In this document: positions 26,487-36,082 of the stretch, in pieces
Layout of the letters: each line of letters begins with the position of its first letter
How positions within the stretch are numbered: position 1 is the stretch's first letter
Translations under genes and position numbers: made by a program
The notes under the pieces: model-generated
Seen by the model: only the letters and a program-made list of their open reading frames with translations
Databases searched by the model: none
What the model was told of the DNA's origin: nothing
Assembly (NCBI RefSeq): GCF_000382205.1
Contig: NZ_KB907790.1
Span: forward strand, 186,001-250,000
Source: Dyadobacter beijingensis DSM 21582
Lineage (GTDB): Bacteria > Bacteroidota > Bacteroidia > Cytophagales > Spirosomataceae
DNA: 64,000 nucleotides
Direction of reading: 5' to 3'

Positions 26487-26537
26487 ATCTGAAACACAGT
26501 TTAGAGCGACAAAAACGTCATAATTTATTTCAAAGCG

Positions 26538-26545
26538 CAAAGATA
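26538..26545 (-). promoter_or_regulatory. -7 element for kdsD
   Basis: TATCTTTG on the minus strand, an exact match to TAnnTTTG, predicting transcription from about 26531 and a leader of roughly 45 bases to the TTG start at 26486. The -33 box is weak. Confidence 0.45.
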
Positions 26546-26579
26546 GGGAAGTTTGGAATAACCATTTTGTGAACAGAGT

Positions 26580-28793
26580 ATGGTACAGCAGGTTGATAAA
26601 GTCATTGAAGACACATTAAAAGGGAAGCTTAAAGAAATATTTGGATACAGTCAATTCCGCGGAGATCAGGAAGTTATCATACAAAATATCCTTTTAGGTA
26701 AAAATACATTCGTGATCATGCCCACGGGCGCAGGCAAGTCTCTCTGCTACCAGCTTCCTGCCCTAGTCAGCGACGGACTGACCATCGTTATTTCTCCGCT
26801 GATCGCTTTGATGAAAAACCAGGTCGACCAGCTTACCGCGTTCGGTATCAACGCCCAATTCCTGAATTCCACGCTGACCAAGGCTGAAATGACGCGCGTC
26901 AAAACCGACGCGCTCGACGGAACCCTGAAACTGCTCTATATCGCGCCCGAATCGCTCACGAAAGAAGACAACCTCGACTTTCTGAAAAGGGTCAAAATCT
27001 CGTTCGTCGCCATCGACGAAGCGCATTGTATTTCCGAATGGGGCCACGACTTCCGGCCTGAATACCGTCGTATCCACGGAATTATCGAGAATATCGGTAA
27101 CCTGCCCATTATCGCGCTTACAGCTACCGCCACGCCGAAAGTGCAGCAGGATATCCGTAAAAACCTGCAAATGGAGGAAGCGGAGACGTTCAAATCCTCG
27201 TTTAACCGCAAAAACCTCTACTACGAAATCCGCCCCAAAAAGGACGTCAAAAAGCAGCTCATCCGCTATATCCGCAACAACAAAGGCAAGTCGGGCATTG
27301 TATACTGCCTGAGCCGGAAGACGGTGGAGGAGGTAGCCGAGCTTTTGAATGTCAACGACGTACGGGCATTACCGTACCATGCGGGCCTTGACGCCGGCAC
27401 GCGGATGGCCAACCAGGACGCGTTCCTGAACGAGGAATGCGACGTGATCGTGGCGACGATCGCATTCGGGATGGGGATCGACAAGCCGGATGTCCGCTTT
27501 GTGATCCATTACGACGTGCCCAAATCGCTCGAAGGCTACTACCAGGAGACCGGCCGCGCGGGCCGCGACGGACTGGAAGGCAACTGCCTGATGTTTTACA
27601 GCTACGAAGACATTCAGAAGCTCGAAAAGTTCAATAAGGACAAAACCGTTACGGAACGCGACAATGCGCGGCATTTGCTGAACGAAATGGTCGCCTATTC
27701 GACGCTGGGCGTTTGCCGGCGGCGGCAGCTGCTGAGCTACTTCGGGGAATACCTCGAAAAAGATTGCGGCTACTGCGACAATTGCAACAAACATACCGAC
27801 AAAATCAAGGTGCAGGACGACGTGATCCTGATCCTGAAATCGGTACTGCTCACCGAACAGCGATTCGATGCCGATCACATTGCCGATCTCCTTACTTCAA
27901 CCGATAACCAGTACGTCAAAAGTTACGAACACGACCAGCTCGAGGTATTCGGCAAGGGTCTGGAACTGAACGAGTCACGCGATTACTGGGTTTCGGCGAT
28001 CCGCCAGCTGGTGATTTTTAACTACCTGGAAAAAGACATCGAAAACTACGGTGTCATCCGATTGGGAGAGAAAGGCGCCAACTATCTGAACGACCCTTAC
28101 CCTGTAACGCTCCACAAGGACCACAACTTCGACGAAGAAGATGTGAAATCCGACGAGGACGACAAGGAATCGCTGAATGGAAGCGGCAGCGCACACGCCT
28201 ACGACGAGGCATTGCTGGGTATGCTCAAAGCATTGCGTAAGAAGGTCGCGAAAGAAAAGAACCTGCCGCCTTACGTGATCTTCCAGGACCCTTCGATGGA
28301 AGAAATGGCCACCACTTACCCCACGACCCAGCAGGAAATGGCGCAGATCAACGGCGTGGGAATGGGGAAAGTCCAGAAATTCGGAAGGCCGTTTATCGAA
28401 TTGATTTCAAGATACGTGGAGGAAAACGAGATCGAAACGGCGAAAGACGTTGTGATCAAATCCACGGTCAATAAATCCAAAATCAAGATTTTTATCATCC
28501 AGCAGGTCGATCGCAAGATCAGTCTCGACGAAATCGCCGAGGTGAAAGACCTCGCGCTGGCCGATGTGATCGAAGAAGTGGAGCACATTTGCTACTCCGG
28601 CACGAAACTGAACCTGGATTACTATATCAACCAGGTGATCGACCGCGAGCGGCAGAAGGATATTTATGATTATTTTATGACCGCCGAGACCGACAACATT
28701 GCGACCGCACTCAACGAGTTCGACGGAGAGGAGGTCAGCGAAGAAGAACTACGGCTGATGCGGATCAAGTTTTTGTCGGAACTCGCCAACTAA
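26580..28793 (+). CDS. recQ: ATP-dependent DNA helicase RecQ
   Basis: A 737-residue 3'-5' helicase for replication-fork repair and recombination. Helicase core: motif 0 FGYSQFRGDQE, Walker A MPTGAGKSLCYQLP, DEAH box AIDEAHCISEWGHDFRPEY, motif VI QETGRAGRDG. The RQC zinc site is in CRRRQLLSYFGE and CGYCDNC. The HRDC domain is near 545-625 (LRKKVAKEKNLPPYVIFQD). A further C-terminal helical domain (about 640-735, KIFIIQQVDRKISLDEIAE) is typical of Bacteroidota RecQ. Complete. Confidence 0.95.
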   Translation: MVQQVDKVIEDTLKGKLKEIFGYSQFRGDQEVIIQNILLGKNTFVIMPTGAGKSLCYQLPALVSDGLTIVISPLIALMKNQVDQLTAFGINAQFLNSTLTKAEMTRVKTDALDGTLKLLYIAPESLTKEDNLDFLKRVKISFVAIDEAHCISEWGHDFRPEYRRIHGIIENIGNLPIIALTATATPKVQQDIRKNLQMEEAETFKSSFNRKNLYYEIRPKKDVKKQLIRYIRNNKGKSGIVYCLSRKTVEEVAELLNVNDVRALPYHAGLDAGTRMANQDAFLNEECDVIVATIAFGMGIDKPDVRFVIHYDVPKSLEGYYQETGRAGRDGLEGNCLMFYSYEDIQKLEKFNKDKTVTERDNARHLLNEMVAYSTLGVCRRRQLLSYFGEYLEKDCGYCDNCNKHTDKIKVQDDVILILKSVLLTEQRFDADHIADLLTSTDNQYVKSYEHDQLEVFGKGLELNESRDYWVSAIRQLVIFNYLEKDIENYGVIRLGEKGANYLNDPYPVTLHKDHNFDEEDVKSDEDDKESLNGSGSAHAYDEALLGMLKALRKKVAKEKNLPPYVIFQDPSMEEMATTYPTTQQEMAQINGVGMGKVQKFGRPFIELISRYVEENEIETAKDVVIKSTVNKSKIKIFIIQQVDRKISLDEIAEVKDLALADVIEEVEHICYSGTKLNLDYYINQVIDRERQKDIYDYFMTAETDNIATALNEFDGEEVSEEELRLMRIKFLSELAN

Positions 28794-28850
28794 CAGCGCC
28801 CCGGGAATACCGCCGGAACATCAGTATTATTCGAATTTTTAAAACCTGTT

Positions 28851-30140
28851 ATGAACATACTCATCTTGGGATCTGGCGGAAGAGAGCACGCTTTCGCCTG
28901 GAAAATAGCCCAAAGCCCTCTTTGCGACAGCTTGTTTATGGCCCCGGGAAATGCCGGAACAGCAAGTGTGGCAACGAACCTATCTATTTCTTACAACGAT
29001 TTTGACTCCATTGCCAACGCGGTAATTGAAAATAGTATCGAACTCGTCATCGTAGGCCCCGAAGAACCGTTGGTTAATGGGGTAGTCGATTACTTCAATG
29101 GCCGTGACGACCTGGCCAAAGTACGCATCATCGGGCCCGACAAAGCCGGTGCGCAGCTCGAAGGCAGCAAGGACTTTTCGAAGCAGTTTATGCAGAAATA
29201 CAGCATTCCAACCGCCGCTTCGCAGACCTTCACCGCCGACGACCTCGAAATCGGTTTGGAATATCTTGAAAATCACTCCTTACCGATCGTACTCAAAGCC
29301 GACGGGCTGGCGGCAGGCAAGGGCGTGATCATCGCCGAAAAGCATGCTGATGCCACGCAGGCATTCCGCGAAATGCTGCTGGACGGCAAATTCGGCAAGG
29401 CGGGTAATAAAGTTGTGGTAGAACAATTCCTGAAAGGGATAGAATTGTCTGTTTTTGTACTTACTGATGGTGAGCACTACAAAATTCTGCCCGAAGCGAA
29501 GGATTACAAGCGTATCGGCGAGAACGATACGGGCCTGAACACGGGCGGGATGGGCGCTGTCTCGCCGGTGACGTTCGCGGATGCGAATTTTATCAGAAAA
29601 GTAGAAGAGAAGGTCGTAAAACCTACATTGCATGGGCTGCAAAGCGAAGGCATTAAATATGTAGGCTTTATATTCATCGGATTGATGAATATTAAAGGCG
29701 AGCCTTATGTGATTGAATACAACGTCCGGATGGGCGATCCTGAAACCGAAGTCGTAATTCCACGTATCCAGTCGGATTTCGCCATGCTCATGGCCGCGAC
29801 TGCGAAAGGTACCCTGCAAGATTTTGAATTGCAGATCTCGCCGCAAGTGGCCGTTACCACGGTAGTGGTATCGGGCGGTTACCCGGAAGATTACGAAAAA
29901 GGAAAAGTGATTTCGGGAACAGAAAAAGTGGAAGAAGTGCATGTATTCCATGCAGGGACCACTTTTAATGCAAACGCCGAAGTCGTGACCAACGGAGGGC
30001 GGGTAATGGCGCTGACAGGCCTGGCCAATTCCCTCGAAAATGCTGTACACAAGTCGCAGCGGGCTGCACAAGTGGTGCAATACGAAGGGAAATACTTCCG
30101 GCACGATATTGGCGTGGATTTAATTCGTTATAACGATTGA
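28851..30140 (+). CDS. purD: Phosphoribosylamine-glycine ligase
   Basis: A 429-residue GAR synthetase, second step of purine synthesis: phosphoribosylamine + glycine + ATP gives GAR. N-domain MNILILGSGGREHAFAWKIA, ATP-grasp with LPIVLKADGLAAGKGVIIAE, GLNTGGMGAVSPV, YVIEYNVRMGDPETEVVIPR. The length matches the family. Only 57 bases follow recQ and 15 precede the RicT-like gene, so the latter may be co-transcribed. Confidence 0.96.
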   Translation: MNILILGSGGREHAFAWKIAQSPLCDSLFMAPGNAGTASVATNLSISYNDFDSIANAVIENSIELVIVGPEEPLVNGVVDYFNGRDDLAKVRIIGPDKAGAQLEGSKDFSKQFMQKYSIPTAASQTFTADDLEIGLEYLENHSLPIVLKADGLAAGKGVIIAEKHADATQAFREMLLDGKFGKAGNKVVVEQFLKGIELSVFVLTDGEHYKILPEAKDYKRIGENDTGLNTGGMGAVSPVTFADANFIRKVEEKVVKPTLHGLQSEGIKYVGFIFIGLMNIKGEPYVIEYNVRMGDPETEVVIPRIQSDFAMLMAATAKGTLQDFELQISPQVAVTTVVVSGGYPEDYEKGKVISGTEKVEEVHVFHAGTTFNANAEVVTNGGRVMALTGLANSLENAVHKSQRAAQVVQYEGKYFRHDIGVDLIRYND

Positions 30141-30155
30141 TGAAGCGGAGTAATT

Positions 30156-31748
30156 ATGGGATGTGGATCATGTTCATCCGGAGGCTGCGGTACTAGCGGT
30201 ACGGCTGTCGCCGGATGTGGAAGTAAAGGAAGCTGCGGAACGGGCGGATGCAACAAAATGAATGTTTTCGACTGGCTGAGCCATATGGACGTGCCGTCGG
30301 GACAGCGTTTTGATGTAGTCGAAGTCAAGTTCAAAGGAGGCAGAAAGGAATATTTCCGGAATATAAATCAGCTGGAATTTATTACAGGCGATTTTGTCGT
30401 GTGTGAAATGGCATCCGGCCAGCATATTGGAACGGTATCGTTGCAGGGGGAACTCGTGCGCCTGCAAATGAAGCGCAAGAGCATCCAGATGAACGACGAC
30501 CTGCACGTGATTTATCGTGTGGCGAGCGAGAAGGACCTCGATAAGTTCACACAGGCGATGGCACGCGAAATGCCCACGCTCTACCGCACACGGGAGATCA
30601 TCCGCGATATGAAGCTCAATATGAAGCTTTCGGACGTGGAATACCAGGCCGATAATACCAAAACGACCTTCTACTATTCGTCGGAAGAGCGTGTGGATTT
30701 CCGGGAATTGATCAAATCGCTGGCGTCGGAGTTTAAGGTGCGCATTGAAATGCGGCAGATCAGCCTGCGACAGGAAGCGAGCCGTCTCGGCGGACTGGGT
30801 TCCTGCGGGCGTGAACTGTGCTGCTCCACCTGGCTTACCGATTTCAAGAATATTTCAACGGCTGCGGCGCGTTACCAGAACCTCTCGCTAAACCCGGCCA
30901 AGCTGTCGGGCCAATGCGGAAGACTGAAATGCTGCCTCAACTACGAGCTGGAAACGTACATCGATGCATTGCGGGATATCCCGACGGTGGATGCGCCTTT
31001 GAAAACTAAAAAAGGCGTCGCGACACTGCAAAAGACGGATATTTTCAAAAAGATCATGTGGTTCGGCTTCGATAAGGACACCAACTGGTATCCTGTGCCC
31101 ATCGATAAAGTACTGGAAATCATTGAGCTGAACAAAAAGGACATTATCCCTGAATCGCTGGAAATCCTGACACCGGAACCGGAAAAGGGCCTGGATAAAG
31201 TGCCCGGCAAGCTCAATAGTGATCTGGAAAACCTCGACAAGAAGTACAGCGACGAGCAAAAGAAAAAGAAAAAGAAGAAAAGCCGGTCCGGTAAAAATCG
31301 GGGTAACGGCCCCGAAAATAGCGCGGGCGATAATGCAGGCGGCGAATCCGGGAACATTAATCCGGGTAGTAATGCCGGCAACGCACCTTCGAACAAGGGT
31401 AATAACCAAAACCAGGGTCAGCGTAACCGTGGTAACAACCAGGGCGAAGGACCGAGAAACCGGGGTAATAACAACGGCGACGAGCCCCGCGAAAAGGGAA
31501 ATAACCCGAACGAAGGCCAGCGTAACCGTGGTAACAACCAGGGTAACGAGCCGAGAAACAAAGGCAATAACAATCCCGGCGGTGAGCCCCGCAACAAGGG
31601 CAACAATACCCCTGAGGGCGGAAACCGAAATCCGGAAGGTGGAAACAGAAACCCCGAAGGCAACAGAAACAACCGGAACCGCAACAGGGGGCAGCAAAAG
31701 CCAGCCGGCGGCCCGCCGCCTCCGCCCCAGGAGCGCAGCGAAGGTTAA
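30156..31748 (+). CDS. RicT/PSP1-type protein with Cys-rich head and Asn/Gly-rich tail
   Basis: A 530-residue PSP1-domain protein. The core (about 45-300) matches RicT/YaaT, part of a Fe-S complex that in Bacillus controls RNA processing and phosphorelay; its cluster ligands are visible in GSCGRELCCSTWLTDF and GQCGRLKCCLNYE. The first 34 residues are an unusual Cys/Gly-rich stretch (MGCGSCSSGGCGTSG, then GCGSKGSCGTGGC). From about residue 365 the protein is basic and disordered: a KKKKKKSRSGKNRG patch, then about 11-residue repeats of the form RNRGNNQGxEP to residue 510, and a Pro-rich end (GGPPPPPQERSEG). The tail looks like an RNA-binding RG/NN-rich tract (inference). It follows purD by 15 bases. 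Confidence 0.82.
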   Translation: MGCGSCSSGGCGTSGTAVAGCGSKGSCGTGGCNKMNVFDWLSHMDVPSGQRFDVVEVKFKGGRKEYFRNINQLEFITGDFVVCEMASGQHIGTVSLQGELVRLQMKRKSIQMNDDLHVIYRVASEKDLDKFTQAMAREMPTLYRTREIIRDMKLNMKLSDVEYQADNTKTTFYYSSEERVDFRELIKSLASEFKVRIEMRQISLRQEASRLGGLGSCGRELCCSTWLTDFKNISTAAARYQNLSLNPAKLSGQCGRLKCCLNYELETYIDALRDIPTVDAPLKTKKGVATLQKTDIFKKIMWFGFDKDTNWYPVPIDKVLEIIELNKKDIIPESLEILTPEPEKGLDKVPGKLNSDLENLDKKYSDEQKKKKKKKSRSGKNRGNGPENSAGDNAGGESGNINPGSNAGNAPSNKGNNQNQGQRNRGNNQGEGPRNRGNNNGDEPREKGNNPNEGQRNRGNNQGNEPRNKGNNNPGGEPRNKGNNTPEGGNRNPEGGNRNPEGNRNNRNRNRGQQKPAGGPPPPPQERSEG

Positions 31749-31767
31749 TACAGTTTCAAACGAATCC

Positions 31768-31804
31768 AAACGGGCCAGCTCATTCCAAGACTGGCCCGTT
31801 TTTT
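31768..31804 (+). terminator. Intrinsic terminator after the ricT-like gene
   Basis: AAACGGGCCAG pairs with CTGGCCCGTTT across 12 bases, followed by a T run. It lies 20 bases after the stop codon. Confidence 0.85.
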
Positions 31805-31817
31805 AGCATTACCATCT

Positions 31818-33011
31818 GTGAAAGAACACGTTGAAAAGCTTTATGCGCTGAGCAGCAAACCTGTGCGCAGGATTGTCGGCCTCATGTCCGGTACCTCGCT
31901 CGATGGGCTGGATGTGGCACTTTGCCGCGTAGAGGGAAGCGGTCCGGGCACGTCGTTGCAGGTGGAACATTTCAAAACGGTGCCTTATGAAGCGCGTTTC
32001 AGGAACGAGGTGCGGGAGATTTTCGCCAAACGGCAGATCGACTTCCAGCATTTGGTACTGCTTAACCCACTCATCGGCCTGCAACACGGACAAATGATCC
32101 TCGACTGCCTCACCGAATGGGGAATAGAAGCAAGTGACGTAGATTTGATCGCCAGCCACGGGCAAACCGTTTTCCACGCGCCCCAAAAGCAGCATGGACT
32201 GCCCGGTTTCCCGAATGCGACCCTGCAAATCGGCGATGGCGACCATATCGCCGTAAAAACCGGCATTATCACCCTCAGCGATTTCAGGCAGAAACACATT
32301 GCGGCAGGTGGAGAAGGCGCACCATTGGCCGTGTACGGCGATTATTTTTTGTTTTCCCAAAAGAATGAGAACCGCATACTGCTCAATATGGGCGGCATTG
32401 CCAACTTCACGTTCCTTCCCGGTAACCTCGATGCTTCACTCGTTTTCACCACCGATACCGGGCCGGGCAATACATTGATCGACGCATTGACGCGTCAACT
32501 ATACGGGAAGCCTTTCGATGAAAACGGCAGCATCGCCACCAGCGGCAATATCGACGGCGCACTGCTGAACGCATTGAAGGATGCGTCTTTCTTTGAACAG
32601 CCCTTCCCGAAAACAACGGGCCCGGAGGTTTTCAGCCTCGGTTACGTGGAGGATGCGCAAAAGCGTTCCAATCGCGAAGGTATCGCACCTGCGGACCTGA
32701 TCGCGACGCTCACGCAGTTCAGTGCCGAAACCATTTCGGAGGCGATCCGCAATGCAATGCCGGAGGGTGAGATATTTGAAGTTTACGCCAGCGGTGGCGG
32801 CGCGCACAACCCGGTGCTTATGCAGGCGATAGGAGCATTGTTGGGTATTCAAATCCGCAGAATCGACGAACTTGGTGTGGCAGGCGATGCGAAGGAGGCG
32901 GTGTTGTTCGCAGTTCTGGCCAATGAGGCCGTGGCGGGTGAGGCGACGTATTTTGGGGAAAAACAAGGCGTGCCCGGCGTTTCGATGGGGAAAATATCCT
33001 TCCCCGGTTAA
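31818..33011 (+). CDS. anmK: Anhydro-N-acetylmuramic acid kinase
   Basis: A 397-residue kinase of peptidoglycan recycling that converts 1,6-anhydro-MurNAc to MurNAc 6-phosphate. ATP-site segments: GLMSGTSLDGLDVALC near residue 21, ASHGQTVFH, NMGGIANFTFLP and TDTGPGNTLIDALT, ending with SGGGAHNPVLMQ. The start is a GTG at 31818; the only nearby ATG would cut into the phosphate-binding loop. The terminator just upstream means it needs its own promoter, not seen clearly. The lhgO gene follows after 23 bases. Confidence 0.93.
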   Translation: MKEHVEKLYALSSKPVRRIVGLMSGTSLDGLDVALCRVEGSGPGTSLQVEHFKTVPYEARFRNEVREIFAKRQIDFQHLVLLNPLIGLQHGQMILDCLTEWGIEASDVDLIASHGQTVFHAPQKQHGLPGFPNATLQIGDGDHIAVKTGIITLSDFRQKHIAAGGEGAPLAVYGDYFLFSQKNENRILLNMGGIANFTFLPGNLDASLVFTTDTGPGNTLIDALTRQLYGKPFDENGSIATSGNIDGALLNALKDASFFEQPFPKTTGPEVFSLGYVEDAQKRSNREGIAPADLIATLTQFSAETISEAIRNAMPEGEIFEVYASGGGAHNPVLMQAIGALLGIQIRRIDELGVAGDAKEAVLFAVLANEAVAGEATYFGEKQGVPGVSMGKISFPG

Positions 33012-33034
33012 GTAAGGAAAAAGTAAGTAAATAT

Positions 33035-34234
33035 ATGTACGACATTACCATCATAGGCGGCGGCATCGTAGGCCTCGCAACAGCCCTCCGCATCAAAGAG
33101 CAACGGCCCGCATTGAAAGTGCTTCTGCTTGAAAAAGAAAACGAAGTGGCCAAACACCAGACCGGCCACAACAGCGGCGTGATACACTCCGGGCTATATT
33201 ATAAACCCGGAAGCCTCAAAGCAACGAACTGCATCCGTGGCTACCGCATGCTTATTGATTTCTGCGAGAGGGAAGGCGTTGCCTATGATTTGTGTGGAAA
33301 AATAGTGGTAGCCACTACCGAAGCGCAGCGCCCATTGCTTCGTAACCTCTTCGACCGTGGTAACCAGAACGGCCTGACCGACAACCGGATGATCTCGGAA
33401 GGGGAAATGAAGGAAATCGAGCCGCATGTGAAGGGCCTGGAAGGCATTTGGGTGCCTTATACCGGCATTATCGACTATAAAACCGTTTGTGAAAAATACG
33501 CCGACAATTTCCGGAAGCTCGACGGCGAATTGCGCTTCAATGAGAAAGTGACGGACGTAAAAAACCGCAACACGCATTCGGAAGTGGTGACGGCTACCGG
33601 GAAGGTGTTTGAAACGAAACTCGTCGTGAACTGCGCCGGGCTGTATTCCGACAAAGTGGCCCAGCTGACGCAGCCGGAGAATATCAATGTGCGCATTATC
33701 CCGTTCCGCGGCGAATATTACAAGATCCGTCCCGAAAAGCATTACCTGGTTAAAAATCTCATTTACCCCGTGCCTGACCCGAATTTCCCGTTCCTGGGCG
33801 TGCATTTCACGCGCATGATCGAAGGCGGCATCGAAGCAGGGCCTAATGCGGTATTTGCATTTAAAAGGGAAGGATACAGTAAACTGGATATTCATGTGCC
33901 CGAAATGCTCGAATCGCTCACGTGGCCGGGTTTCCGGAAGGTAGCGATGAAGTACTGGCGCACGGGCATGGGCGAATATTACCGCTCATTTTCCAAAGCC
34001 GCATTTACGAAAGCATTGCAGGGCCTTATTCCTGAAATTCAGAGCGAAGACCTCATTCCCGGCGGCTCGGGCGTACGCGCACAGGCCTGCGATTACGACG
34101 GGGGCCTGCTCGACGATTTTTCCATTATCGAAAATAAAACGGCGATTAATGTGTGCAATGCACCTTCGCCGGCCGCGACGTCGTCATTGTCCATCGGGCA
34201 AACGGTTTCCGAAAAAGTACTTTCAAGATTTTAG
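33035..34234 (+). CDS. lhgO: L-2-hydroxyglutarate oxidase
   Basis: A 399-residue FAD-dependent oxidoreductase of the DAO family that oxidises L-2-hydroxyglutarate to 2-oxoglutarate. The dinucleotide-binding motif is IIGGGIVGLATALRI at the N-terminus; HNSGVIHSGLYYKPGSLKA is the family signature; NCAGLYSDKVAQL and PGGSGVRAQACDYDGGL (C-terminal FAD/substrate part) follow. Length matches LhgO. Probably co-transcribed with anmK, though the pathways are unrelated. Confidence 0.93.
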   Translation: MYDITIIGGGIVGLATALRIKEQRPALKVLLLEKENEVAKHQTGHNSGVIHSGLYYKPGSLKATNCIRGYRMLIDFCEREGVAYDLCGKIVVATTEAQRPLLRNLFDRGNQNGLTDNRMISEGEMKEIEPHVKGLEGIWVPYTGIIDYKTVCEKYADNFRKLDGELRFNEKVTDVKNRNTHSEVVTATGKVFETKLVVNCAGLYSDKVAQLTQPENINVRIIPFRGEYYKIRPEKHYLVKNLIYPVPDPNFPFLGVHFTRMIEGGIEAGPNAVFAFKREGYSKLDIHVPEMLESLTWPGFRKVAMKYWRTGMGEYYRSFSKAAFTKALQGLIPEIQSEDLIPGGSGVRAQACDYDGGLLDDFSIIENKTAINVCNAPSPAATSSLSIGQTVSEKVLSRF

Positions 34235-34253
34235 AATTGCTTTTTGTACAAAT

Positions 34254-34289
34254 AAAAACCGGCCACCCCTTCACGGAATGGCCGGTTTT
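34254..34289. terminator. Bidirectional terminator
   Basis: AAAACCGGCCA pairs with TGGCCGGTTTT with a 13-base loop, between convergent lhgO and the permease gene. Confidence 0.85.
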
Positions 34290-34308
34290 CGTTGACAGGC
34301 TTTCGTAA

Positions 34309-35958
34309 TTACGCTTTCTTCGCTTGCGCCATCCCGAACATAATGATGTGGATCAGGGCAAAAACCATCGAGAAATAATAGATTCCCGTGTCGGCACCGT
34401 CGGTTTGCAGGTGGTGGAAGTAAGCGATCACGCCCAGCAATACTGCCAGCACGATGCCCACCAGACCTACCGTTTTGCTACCGGCGGCAATCGCTGCCGG
34501 CAATCTGTTCGACAGGAAGCTGTTTTTGATTCCATAATACAAATACACGTCGAAACCGATGATCATCCATACGAACAGACGGATCCAGGTATCGAGCGGC
34601 AGGAACGCCATCATGAAGAAGCAGGTGAAGACCCCCAGGATCGGAACCAATGGAACGAGCGGCGTTTTGAATGCACGCGGCGCATTCGGCATTTGCTTGC
34701 GCATCACGATGATACCGATACAAACGAGGATGAATGCGAACAATGTACCGATACTCGTCATTTCACCCACGACACGCGCCGGCACGAATGCCGCGAAAAG
34801 GCTCACAAACACAAGAAACATGGTATTGTTTTTAACCGGCGTCTGGAATTTCGGGTGAACCGCAGAGAATACGCGGGGGAGCAGGCCGTCTTTGCTCATA
34901 CTGAAAAATACGCGGCTCTGGCCCAAAAGCATTACCAGGATCACAGAAGCATAACCGGCAAGGATTGCGACGATGATCGCGCGGTTCAGCCACGGATAGT
35001 CGGGGTGAATGGCGCCGCTGGCGTCGGTAGTACCCATATTTTCGATGGCCACAGCTACCGGTGCGATACCGTCCTGGCCTTTGAATGCGGTATAGTTAGT
35101 TACGCCCGTCATCACGTGCGCAAAAAGGATATAAAGGATGGTACAGATCACCAGTGAACCCAGGATACCGATCGGCATGTCTTTTCTTGGGTTTTTGGCT
35201 TCCTGCGCCGCGGTACTTACGGCATCGAAACCGATATAGGCAAAGAATACGATCGCCGCGGCCCGTATGATCCCGCTGAAACCGTATTCCCCGAATGTGC
35301 CCGTGTTATCGGGAATGTATGGTACATAGTTCGATTCGTTGATATACTTCCAGCCGAGGATGATGAAGATGATCACAACGGCAACTTTCAGGCCTACGAT
35401 AATGCCGTTGACCAATGCGCTTTCCTGTGTGCCTTTCATGAGGAGCAGGCTCATCAGGATCACGATGAAAATAGCGGGGAGATTGATCACACCGCCGTCC
35501 CACGGGCCTACCGTCAGGGCCGTGGGTAAATGCACGTCAAACCCCTCGCAGAACTTGACTAAATACCGGCTCCAGCTGATACTTACCGTGGCGGCACCTA
35601 CCGCGTATTCGAGTACAAGATCCCAGCCGATAATCCACGCGATGAACTCGCCCATGGTGGCGTAGGAATAGGTGTAGGCGCTACCTGCAACCGGGATCAT
35701 GGACGCAAATTCGGCATAGCAAAGGCCTGCGAATGCACAGCCCAATGCGGCTACGATAAAGGAGATGGTGATCGCGGGACCCGCCTGGTTGGCTGCGGCC
35801 CCCCCGGTAATCGAGAAAAGACCCGCGCCGATAATGGCACCAATCCCCAGGGCGACGAGGCTTCCTGGGCCCAGCGTCCGTTTTAGTTGGTTACCTTCAC
35901 CGGAGGATTCCTGTAAAAGTTTTTCAAGTGGTTTCTTAATCCAGAGTTGACTTGCCAT
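34309..35958 (-). CDS. APC-family amino acid permease
   Basis: A 549-residue inner-membrane transporter with about 14 hydrophobic helices. The first APC helix has the substrate-binding loop GIGAIIGAGLFSITGGAA, and later segments SAYTYSYATMGEFIAWIIGW and FFAYIGFDAVSTAAQEAKNP match cationic amino acid transporter-like members (CAT/YfnA type). It likely imports an amino acid with protons; the substrate cannot be read from the sequence. Monocistronic, bounded by terminators on both sides. Confidence 0.9.
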   Translation of the reverse strand: MASQLWIKKPLEKLLQESSGEGNQLKRTLGPGSLVALGIGAIIGAGLFSITGGAAANQAGPAITISFIVAALGCAFAGLCYAEFASMIPVAGSAYTYSYATMGEFIAWIIGWDLVLEYAVGAATVSISWSRYLVKFCEGFDVHLPTALTVGPWDGGVINLPAIFIVILMSLLLMKGTQESALVNGIIVGLKVAVVIIFIILGWKYINESNYVPYIPDNTGTFGEYGFSGIIRAAAIVFFAYIGFDAVSTAAQEAKNPRKDMPIGILGSLVICTILYILFAHVMTGVTNYTAFKGQDGIAPVAVAIENMGTTDASGAIHPDYPWLNRAIIVAILAGYASVILVMLLGQSRVFFSMSKDGLLPRVFSAVHPKFQTPVKNNTMFLVFVSLFAAFVPARVVGEMTSIGTLFAFILVCIGIIVMRKQMPNAPRAFKTPLVPLVPILGVFTCFFMMAFLPLDTWIRLFVWMIIGFDVYLYYGIKNSFLSNRLPAAIAAGSKTVGLVGIVLAVLLGVIAYFHHLQTDGADTGIYYFSMVFALIHIIMFGMAQAKKA

Positions 35959-36036
35959 ATATTGGGTTTGTTGTTGTAGAAATGATGGTGTGTTAAAGCT
36001 AAAATAAAATTTGCTAACTGCGTGCGGGCACCAAAG

Positions 36037-36075
36037 AAAAAGAGGGTAAGTACAAAACTTACCCTCTTTTATTCT
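36037..36075. terminator. Intrinsic terminator after secDF
   Basis: AAAAGAGGGTAAGT pairs perfectly with ACTTACCCTCTTTT across 5 bases. On the minus strand it follows the secDF stop codon by a few bases. Confidence 0.85.
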
Positions 36076-36082
36076 TTTATTT

